A stretch of DNA of 29,609 nucleotides from Lingula anatina (lineage: Eukaryota; Brachiopoda; Lingulata; Lingulida; Lingulidae), in contig NW_019773761.1 in NCBI RefSeq assembly GCF_001039355.2, positions 12,683 to 42,291 on the forward strand, written 5' to 3'. Every line of letters starts with the position of its first letter. Position 1 is the first letter of the stretch. Shown here piece after piece: positions 22,401 to 29,609 of this stretch. The notes under the pieces are model-generated. The model worked only from the letters and a program-made list of their open reading frames with translations. It did not search any database and had not been told where the DNA came from. The position numbers were made by a program, and so were the translations under genes.

Positions 22401-25400
22401 CTCCTGCTCTGGACATCAATGGCCAGCCCATTGGGCCAGGTCAAGTTCTGAGAGACCAGTATGGACCTGTTCTGGCCGTCCATTCCTGCACGCTCTATCT
22501 TAGGAAGCCTGCCCCAATCTGTCCAATACATGTACCTTATAAGAAATGTACAGAATAAGTTTACAAAATTAACAAAAATTATCTATTTTAACCGTAAGGC
22601 AAATGGCACAAATGGCCACATCCTCCCAGACTGACCCTTAGTTACACACACCACAGTGATACCCCTTGGTATAGCACACCTCTATGTTCCCTCTTATAAA
22701 AGATCTACAATGGTAACTCATGGCATATTATCTCTCCAGACTCACCCTGACGCCGGATCCACAATGATGTCCCTAGGCTTGTCCAGGTCCTCCCAGACCA
22801 GTACTGTTCTCATAGTACCATCTAGGTTAGAGACTTCTATCATATCTGTGCCTGCATCTGTCCAGTAGAGTTTCCTAGTCACCCAGTCCAAGGCCAGGCC
22901 TGCTGGGCTCTCCAGGCTGCTGCCAACTATTATCTGAGTGAAAACAAGTTGGGTGAGATGGTATGAAGTAATCCCTCTCTAACATTTTTTTTTCAAAATT
23001 GTTTTTGATCTGCCACAAGCCAGATTTTTTAATTAAACTGCTAGGTCCTAGTTTGAAGGGAAATTTATCCTTCATTTATGATTTTCAAGTATTTTGGCTA
23101 CAGAAATATCAAGTCAGATTCTTAAAACACTCATTTTGATAGTAGAGAAAAAAATTGAATTAAATTTACAAAAGTTGGAAAAGAGTAAGTGAAAATTGAC
23201 ATTATTCAATTCTTTTGGCACACCCTTTAAGCATTTTCTTTATCATGGATCTCTCTCTCTCTATATATATATATACCATTAATTTCTACCTCATCATATG
23301 ATCCATCCCACAATGCCCTATTGATAGTTTCCATTTTAACATCAGTCCAGTAGATGTATTTGTCCTGACTGTCCCAATCCAATGCTAATGCACCCTGCAC
23401 ATTGCTGAGAGGTACAACTATGTCAGTCTTGTCTTCTGTGTCAAATGAAATACGACGGATGTCTGATTGGTGAGAGAACAGGAGGAATTTCTCAATTTCT
23501 GAAAACAAAGATATAATATACTATAAAATGATTCAAATTTTGGACATCAAAAAAGTAAGCAAGAATTTAAAATCCTTTAAGGTAAATTTAAGTAACCATT
23601 AAAATTCTTTAAGGTGAATTTATATTAAATAATAAAAAAATCAACTGAAAATTTTCACTAAAGTTTTTTTCTTGACAAAATTAGTTGCTGAGTCCCCTCA
23701 CCTTGTGCACATGACCTGTTATCAGGCAACAGTCTGTAGCCAGTGAGACATCCACAGGAATAGGTGTCCAAGTTTGGAAGACATAGGTGACTGCAGCCAC
23801 CATTGTTCATGCCACACCTGTTCACAGCTGTGCAAATAGTTATAAAAAGATTATATTAAAATATATTCCACAACTGTCAGAATAAAAACAGTCATTGTAG
23901 AGTTTTTAATACAAAATTTCTTAAGAAACATTTGTGAATCAAAACTTCTAGCTGACCTGCATGCCAATAAAATTTTGTAAATGTCTCTAGACTGAAAAAA
24001 TTCTGATAATAATCATATGTTTAATTTCTTCAAGGCATTAAAGAGTCACCATGAAAGAAATACTTTATCTACAAATGTGTTAATTCACACAAAATGATCT
24101 CACCAGTAGGCTGCCTCAGAGGGTGGAAAGTGTGAATGTCCATAGGGAAGTGCAGCCTGTTCCTCACTGTGACCACAGAGTTCCCATTAAATTTGTTTGC
24201 CTTCTTGATGCTCTTGGTATGCCAGTCTGTCCAATACAGCTCATCCTCAAACAATGTCACAGCAAATGGATGTGGAAGACCTGGAACAGAGTGATATCTG
24301 CAAATTATGACAAATACCAACAAAATAAGGTCTTCGTTTCATTATTATTATAGTTATTGCATAGCAATAGTAGATCTTTATTTTTAAATTTCATTTAATG
24401 AACAGATTTGTACTTCAGTTAAACCCAAGTACAAATGAAACACTGTATAATAATTCTATTTACCCTGATCCAATACTATCCTCCTATTTGCTCCATCCAG
24501 GTCAGCACACTCGATCACATGATGCTTGGCGTCTGCCCAGTAAATTCTGTCCGCAGCATAGTCTATGGCCAGACCATTGGGCCAGAACAGGTTCTCCTCT
24601 GCCAGAATGTCTCTTGATGAGCCATCCATGGTGGACCTTTCAATCTTGGGCCTCTGACCCCAGTCTGTCCAAAATATAGTCCTAAAATTAAAAAAAGAAG
24701 GGAGTAGTCAGTAAAAAAAAAATCATTCTGGCTCTACCTGTGAATTGTTTTGCTTTAGTAAGAAAAATAATTCCAAACAATATCTTGGTTTCATTTATAA
24801 ATGTGTTTTAAAAACTATCTACAGGATATTTTTTAAATTTAATTTTCTCTGTGCACATCTTACCCTTGGCCTGGGTGTGCAGCAATAGCCCGTGGTTTCT
24901 CCAGATTCTCCCACAGCAACACTTTACGCTGACTACCATCCAGATTAGCCACTTCCACCCTGGACGTCCCCGAATCTGTCCAAAACAATTTATTATGTAT
25001 CCAGTCCACTGCAACACCCCCTGGACTCTCCAGACCAGTGTCCACTATATCCTGGACATCCGTCCCATTGATGTAAGCTCTCTTGATTTTGTCCAGAGTG
25101 ACATCAGACCAGAACACCATGCCCAGATCATGGTGGAAGTCAAGAGCAATGGCATTCTCCAGACCTGCCAGGATTGAGGTGTATTCTGATTTGTCGGGGA
25201 GAACTTTGCGGATGTCAACACGGTTGGCAAAGATGAGGTAAGCCTCTCCACCTAGAAACAAAATTTACATTAAGCTCTGTGATATCCTGCCATTTTTAAG
25301 TGACATTTTTATATTGCTCCACAGTCTCACTAAAATGAGAAAATGAGATACTAGTCACTGCAAATTCTATTAATGGGATACAATATACTGCACACCTTTG

Positions 25401-28331
25401 ATTCTACATATCGTGGCAGTTCTAGGTGGATATTTAACTAGCCGAATAAAAATAGCCAATCTGCAAACTGTTGGTCTGATAATTATCAAAACAACTAATT
25501 ATAAAAAAAAACAGCATATCCTACACATGTATGTATTTCAACTCACCTAGTGCCTTGCATCCTTTGCCATCTGGTTTGAGTTCATAACCTCTGGTACATG
25601 AACAGCGAAATGAACCCATGGTATTGTGACATAACTGACTGCAACTGCCCTCAATCTCACACTCATTTACATCTAAAATGAAAACACTTCATGTTATCTC
25701 ACCTAACTTCATATATTGAGCAAGAATAGTTGTTATGTACAAAACTGTGCAATTTTTTATTCTTATTATGTTTGAAAATTATTACTGAAATTGAACTGAA
25801 AGTAATTATTGGTTGAAACCATCAAACCATGTCCAGCTTAAACTATTACAGCAAAATAAGGGGCCAAAACATTCCATACACCAAATTATAACTGCCCTTA
25901 TACTAAGATAAAAAATTCATTTAACCTAGTGCTGGACTAACCTATGCAGGACTTCTTGTCCATCATGAGGTCATAGCCTACATTACATGTACACCTGGCC
26001 CCCATCCTGGTATTAGTGCACTTCTGAGTGCATCCACCATTGTCTGCAGAACAACTGGCTGGAGAGACTGGAATAGAAAAAAAAGATTCACCTGAATTTC
26101 TTCAGAATCAAAGTTAAAAGTAAATATTCTGCACTTTACCATGTCTCAGTTTATAATAGCTCACAATATTCCTGGCATATTTTTTTGCCCTGATTCAGAC
26201 TTGCTGCAGACATTTTCATCTCCCTGTGGAGCACAGATTTATGAGAGAAATTGCACAAACTTACTGCACTTCTTTTCGTCTGACCCATCCCCACACTGGT
26301 CTTCTCCATCACACACCTTGCTGCTCCCTATACACTGACCATTGTCACACCGGAACTGACCCTTGCCACAGTGAGTGTTGTTATAGACTGGAGGTAAAAA
26401 TGGATAGAATGATACCAAGATTACGTCTATGATCATTACCATTTGCATTATTACTAACATTATTACTAAAATCATGATGACAACCATTCACTGTTTTTAT
26501 TATCATTATCCTAATTAATCACGAGAACAGCTTGCACTTGATGTTCAATTATATCTATATCCATGAAATCATACAAATGGCTCAGTTAATAAGTAGCTTT
26601 TTTGGTTCATTTACTGATAACGGAACACTATAAAAGTAGTTCAAATAATTTCATCAAAAGCATCACAACAAAAGAGACATGCAAAATGCTTATCAATTGC
26701 ACCAGGGAAGAGATTTCCAAATCCCAGTGCCTGAGCCACAGGCATGGTAATTTCACTGACAGGCACTTAAAAATTGACTTAATAGCCCTATGGTCATCTT
26801 TATACTCTGGGAAAGCTAAATGTCAGGTGAAGGGTGCCTACTTCACAAATAAAATAGTAAAAAACAGTGTTTTCAAACTTGATATGCCTGTGCTTATTAG
26901 AGCATGTAGATTTTTTTTACAATAACATGTACTTAACATGTACATGCCCCCCCCCCCCCCCAAAAAAAAGAAACTCCTGCAAGTAGAAAAAGATAAAACC
27001 TACCACACCCAACTTCATCAGAGTTATCACTACAGTCTTTCTCCCCATCACAGCGCCATATGTCCCTTATACAGAGTCCAGATACACATTGGAACTGACC
27101 AAGTCCACAGCTTGGGCTAGCTGAAATCAACATAATATGTCTTGAAAACTTTTCAAAGAATAAAATATTTTCATCTTGTTATGATGATTCATGAGCCAAA
27201 GTTTCATAAAATTACGCAAACTACTATCTTTGTTAATTTGTTTGCAATAATCTTACAAAAAGAGGAACATGTAGGAAAGACAATTCATTTACTGCATGTA
27301 TACAAGAAACTACACAGCAAGGTTGGCAAACAGACCATCATTATAGGATGAAATTCAAAGAAAATATCATCTAGGCAAGATGGATGATTACAGACTTGAA
27401 AACATTTGAATAAGAACTTCAGTTACTTTTCACCTTGATGGTCTTGCTAAAAAGGTAAATGTGTTAGTATTTAGATGGAACTTACGACAATGCAACTCAT
27501 CAGAGTTATCAGGACAGTCATATTCTCCATCACACTCCCAGGCTCCATTGATACACATCCCACTAGAACACTGGAACTCTCCATCACCACAAGATGGCCG
27601 GCTATCTACAACAGAGTATTGAATCTTTATTTCTCTCAGTTCACATATGCAGTCTCAGGCCCAAGGCCAGTCTGTTTCAGACATAAAAGGAAATGGTGTG
27701 AACTGCTACAGAAGTCTTCACAATAAATAAATGCAAGACTGTTTTAATGAAATGCCAACAATGAACAAAAATTTGCTGGTTGAAATAACAAGTTAGTTGT
27801 ATGAGTGTGTTGGGTGTTCTGTTAATAAACTTTGTGAGCACACCTACCACATTTTTCATCGCTCCAGTCCCCACAGTCATTCTCTCCATCACAGCGGTAG
27901 GAGTGCAAGATGCAACGCCCTGTTTCTGGACACAGGAACTCGTCCTTTGTACAATTGTGTGGTGAAACAGCTGTAAGAGGAGAAATGGATTCCTTATTTA
28001 ATCTGTCTAGTGTAATGTGTATGTACAAACAAGTTTTGCCATTTTTAGAAGTTGACCAAAAATAAAACTTGCACATGTGCACCCACACAATCACAATTAT
28101 AACTGTAATAATAATAACAATTTTTAGTAAAACAGAGTACACATACTATACAATGCCAATTTGTCTCAAGAATGTCTTCTAGATTCAAGTCATCTAATCT
28201 AAAACACTCACTGCAATCATGTTCATCTTCTCCCCCCTTACAGTCCTCATCAAAATCACAGCGCCATGTTGATGAGATACAAGTACCATCTGAGCAGCGG
28301 AACTCATTTGGATGACATGTTTGGTGTTCAG
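15792..28331 (-). CDS. LRP4: LRP4 (MEGF7), LDL-receptor-related protein, 5' partial
   Basis: Single-pass surface receptor; vertebrate LRP4 is the agrin co-receptor of MuSK and binds Wnt antagonists (family knowledge). Exons in transcript order: 28331-28212, 27970-27848, 27605-27486, 27120-27004, 26387-26265, 26067-25942, 25672-25547, 25251-24864, 24681-24464, 24280-24104, 23827-23702, 23498-23290, 22933-22746, 22535-22334, 22078-21889, 21659-21390, 21093-20835, 20604-20442, 20329-20104, 19714-19589, 19313-19136, 18948-18693, 18418-18274, 18036-17920, 17667-17550, 17304-17261, 16989-16899, 16464-16320, 16037-15792. About 1,645 codons are visible; human LRP4 has 1,905. LDLa array, EGF pair, four propeller-EGF units, one helix and a short tail is the LRP4 order; LRP5/6 carry LDLa repeats next to the membrane instead. 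Missing: start codon, signal peptide, perhaps three LDLa repeats, and one propeller-4 exon. Confidence 0.93.
16056..16301 (+). other. Plus-strand open frame inside the last LRP4 intron
   Basis: An 81-codon frame fills most of the 282-bp intron between the two tail exons, on the opposite strand. It includes [20 protein letters not shown] sequence like a splice donor (ATCAG/GTAAAG) overlaps its 3' end, and a possible acceptor (ACTTAG) lies near its start. No homologue is recognised; it may be chance. Confidence 0.2.
16899..17667 (-). CDS. LRP4: LRP4: juxtamembrane exons and transmembrane helix
   Basis: Exon 17667-17550 encodes a linker rich in proline and charge ([18 protein letters not shown]). 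The 44-nt exon 17304-17261 encodes [14 protein letters not shown], with two cysteines that could pair. Exon 16989-16899 encodes the single membrane span, [20 protein letters not shown] followed by IWRR. The basic residues running into the next exon (KRRR) act as a stop-transfer signal and place the C terminus in the cytoplasm. Phases through these exons (1, 2, 1, 2) agree. Confidence 0.9.
17920..19313 (-). CDS. LRP4: LRP4: YWTD propeller 4 (incomplete) and last EGF
   Basis: Exon 19313-19136 starts the propeller ([20 protein letters not shown] to [12 protein letters not shown]); 18948-18693 continues with [20 protein letters not shown] and IFWLDAK; 18418-18274 adds [20 protein letters not shown]. 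Only four YWTD-like repeats are present, against five in each other propeller. The segment that should hold a YWTDxG repeat, its LDG turn and a PRAI motif is missing between the first two exons. Direct splicing stays in frame because the missing exon would be symmetric (phase 2 both ends). The EGF at 18036-17920 is intact ([12 protein letters not shown]). Confidence 0.88.
19033..19033. other. Ambiguous base (N), possible collapsed gap
   Basis: The only N inside a gene lies in the 187-bp interval between the two LRP4 exons where a propeller-4 exon is expected but absent. It may mark sequence lost in assembly. Confidence 0.5.
19589..21659 (-). CDS. LRP4: LRP4: EGF, YWTD propeller 3 and following EGF
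   Basis: Exon 21659-21390 fuses an EGF ([20 protein letters not shown]) to the first strands of propeller 3 ([19 protein letters not shown]). Exons 21093-20835, 20604-20442 and 20329-20104 follow with VYWADIG, IYWTDTG, MFWADWG, IYWADAK and VYWTDWQ. Vertebrate propeller 3 is where sclerostin and MuSK-related functions have been mapped (family knowledge). The next EGF, 19714-19589, reads [19 protein letters not shown]. Confidence 0.92.
21889..23498 (-). CDS. LRP4: LRP4: YWTD propeller 2
   Basis: Exons 23498-23290, 22933-22746, 22535-22334 and 22078-21889 carry IYWTDV, LYWTDAG, MYWTDWG, LYWVDAG and IYWTDWQ. The first exon is taken to end at GAG|GTAGAA. This joins in phase 0 to [17 protein letters not shown] and matches the human spacing exactly; a GTATAT site 13 nt further would break the frame. 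The EGF after this propeller is fused to the start of propeller 3 in the next exon. Confidence 0.92.
23250..23276. repeat. (CT)n(AT)n microsatellite beside an LRP4 donor
   Basis: A CT run followed by an AT run lies about 13 bp inside the intron from the exon donor at 23290. Length variation here could place GTATAT decoys near the true donor. Confidence 0.9.
23567..23622. repeat. Short intronic duplication
   Basis: A 24-bp segment at 23567-23590 recurs at 23599-23622 with two mismatches, in an LRP4 intron. Confidence 0.8.
23702..25251 (-). CDS. LRP4: LRP4: YWTD propeller 1 and its EGF
   Basis: Exons 25251-24864, 24681-24464 and 24280-24104 form the first six-bladed propeller, with FWSD, FWTD, FWTD, YWAD and YWTD repeats and typical LDG turns ([46 protein letters not shown]). 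In vertebrate LRP4 the agrin-binding site lies in this propeller (established); the contact residues were not mapped here. The following EGF (23827-23702) has [15 protein letters not shown]. The 24280 acceptor was chosen because it keeps the [10 protein letters not shown] reading frame; an AG 16 nt upstream would shift it. Confidence 0.92.
25547..26067 (-). CDS. LRP4: LRP4: EGF-like plus calcium-binding EGF pair
   Basis: Two 126-nt, phase 1-1 exons. The first (26067-25942) is a six-cysteine EGF module with [10 protein letters not shown]. The second (25672-25547) starts DVNECEIEG and carries [20 protein letters not shown], the signature of calcium-binding EGF modules. The pair joins the LDLa array to propeller 1, as in LRP4 and LDLR. 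Confidence 0.92.
26265..28331 (-). CDS. LRP4: LRP4: five LDLa repeats, one per exon
   Basis: Five exons of 117-123 nt each encode one six-cysteine LDLa module and are bounded by phase-1 introns, the symmetric arrangement typical of shuffled modules. Calcium-site motifs near the last cysteines: [16 protein letters not shown] (28331-28212), [15 protein letters not shown] (27970-27848), [16 protein letters not shown] (27605-27486), [16 protein letters not shown] (27120-27004) and [16 protein letters not shown] (26387-26265). The first visible module has GGEDE where the others have the usual xxSDE. Vertebrate LRP4 has eight such repeats, so earlier ones probably lie beyond 29609. Confidence 0.93.
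26388..27003 (-). other. LRP4 intron with poly-C/poly-A tract
   Basis: This 616-bp intron separates two LDLa exons. It contains a run of 15 C followed by 8 A (26947-26969). A plus-strand open frame (26602-26925) has no recognisable motif. Confidence 0.6.
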
Positions 28332-29055
28332 CTGAAAGAGAGAGAGAAAAAAGTATAAATAACAAGGTTAACCTTTCATTATCTAACTTTGCTATTTAGA
28401 AATCTACCTTGATTGATGAACTTATACCAGAAAAAGTCTGAATGTTTTTTAAGCAACAACAATGAAAAAAAAACAGGATTTCTCAACAGGAAGTCCAATG
28501 ATACCTTCATCAAACTGATTTTTATGTAACTTATACTCTGTATTTTAATAATAAATGTGATGGAGTTGGTAGTCAGATACCAATTTAATGCAGTATGGGT
28601 TTTAGAAATGAGGAGATGATGAGGTGTAACATCACCCTTTTACATGGTCTTTACTTTAAGAAAAAACTGAAGAAGTTCAAGTACAAAAACCGTGGCACAC
28701 CTTTTCACAAATTTGACAGGTGAGGTAAACGTAAAATATGTGCTTCCCATCCATTATAATGACAGCCCTATCAAAAAAATGAGATATGAAAGGAAATGTA
28801 AATAGAAGTATGATTTCCTGTATTTACACCTGAGTGAAACACTTAATATCTTTTGTTGTGATTTTTTTTCTGAAATTATAGATACTATCTATGTGCACAT
28901 TTACTATATGCAGGTTATACAAATATGAAAAATGTTTGGTTTTGAAAAAAATGATGTGACAGATTGCTGAATGCTCTGCCCTCAATTCAACTCGTCAAGT
29001 CATGCAATTCAGGACTTAACAAGAACAACAAAAGCTGTTTTAAGCAATTAACCAT
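28332..29055. other. LRP4 upstream intron, no exon recognised
   Basis: The sequence is AT-rich. I looked for further six-cysteine LDLa exons on the minus strand and found none. The gene presumably continues beyond the window. Confidence 0.6.
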
Positions 29056-29335
29056 AACAAGGCAGCAAAGCTGTCAAACGTACAGACAAAAAGCAGGAAA
29101 TAACTATGCACAAAATAGGCTACTGTCAATTCTGATGCAAAAGTACATTATGTTAAACTGCAAATTCAACATCAAATTTTAATTAAGCTCAACAGGTAAT
29201 ACCAATGTAAGTAAAATGTGTAACAAGCATAAGGCTTCAGGCCCATGGCAGTTCAAGTTCACACTTTGAAAATGTATAACTTCCAGAAAAAGAAGCCAAT
29301 TAGACTGCTTTTCCAACTCAGGCTGCATTTTAGTC
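29056..29335 (+). repeat. Dispersed repeat, type A, copy 2
   Basis: This is a close copy of 1107-1376. Relative to copy 1 it lacks about 22 bp after CCAACTC(A/G)GGCT, where copy 1 enters the 160-bp array; here GCATTTTAGT follows directly. Confidence 0.85.
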
Positions 29336-29382
29336 CTGTATTTCTTTTTTGAACGTTTGGCAATCATCAGTAACATGGTTTT

Positions 29383-29600
29383 CCCATAATGGTCATCATG
29401 GCAGCAGCACCCAAAATTGTGTGTTCTTCTATTCTGATGCAATATTACATAATGGTTAACAGCATAATGACCGTCAATTTTTAATAATAAAATATACGTA
29501 TCATGGATTTTCAGAAAATGTGACTAGCATGGGTCTTCAAGCCCATGGAACTTCAAAGTCACACCTTGAAAATGCCAATATGTGAAAAATTAAATTTTCA
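29383..29600 (+). repeat. Dispersed repeat, type B, copy 3
   Basis: This matches 1763-2060 and 2163-2466 through GATGCAATATTACATAATGG and CCCATGGAACTTCAAAGTCA. It lies shortly after a type A copy, so A and B may be parts of one larger element; the right edge is cut by the window end. Confidence 0.8.
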
Positions 29601-29609
29601 CAAAAAAAA

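Noticed and set aside
24860-25177. Plus-strand and alternate-frame open readings over the large propeller-1 exon.
   Set aside because: They are antisense or frame shadows of a well-supported LRP4 exon.
26602-26925. A 107-codon plus-strand frame in an LRP4 intron.
   Set aside because: No recognisable domain, no splice logic and AT-driven composition; treated as a chance frame.
15792-28331. LRP5/6 (arrow) or LDLR as the identity of the upstream gene.
   Set aside because: LRP5/6 begin with propellers and have three LDLa repeats next to the membrane with five PPPSPxS motifs; LDLR has one propeller. Here LDLa repeats are N-terminal and four propellers follow, as in LRP4.

Overview
This is an intron-rich, AT-rich animal nuclear window. 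Two protein-coding genes, both on the minus strand, were rebuilt exon by exon from homology and GT/AG boundaries. The organism is most likely a lophotrochozoan, probably a marine bivalve mollusc. That is an inference from repeats built of ~160-bp tandem units followed by a short GC-rich microsatellite, a form known in bivalves. The species cannot be named from the sequence.

Layout: 1-3200 is repeat-rich intergenic DNA: a TA microsatellite, copies of two related dispersed repeats, two arrays of ~160-bp units with a microsatellite and hairpin, and one N that looks like an assembly join. 4137-13398 (minus) is a complete RMC1 (C18orf8/Mic1) gene of 19 or 20 coding exons, with a strong U12-type intron candidate and a 150-bp fold-back element. 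13399-15791 holds the putative RMC1 promoter with a three-fold repeated motif, microsatellites, a ~168-bp DNA-transposon remnant and the LRP4 3' UTR. 15792-28331 (minus) is LRP4, complete at the 3' end but missing its 5' end: 29 exons encode five LDLa repeats, two EGF modules, four YWTD propellers each followed by an EGF, one membrane helix, and a tail with FSNPTY and a C-terminal PDZ ligand. 28332-29609 has no recognised exon and ends in more copies of the dispersed repeats seen at the left end.

The two genes lie head to tail about 2.4 kb apart. Nothing suggests a functional link: RMC1 acts in the Mon1-Ccz1 Rab7 exchange-factor complex on late endosomes, LRP4 is a cell-surface agrin/Wnt-pathway receptor. 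No bacterial genes, CRISPR, RNA genes or recognisable viral genes were seen.

Most useful points: propeller 4 of LRP4 lacks an expected exon (~70 residues) exactly where the intron contains an N; RMC1 has a U12-type intron candidate; an in-frame 54-nt candidate exon would lengthen RMC1; and the repeats have a composite, Helentron/pearl-like build.
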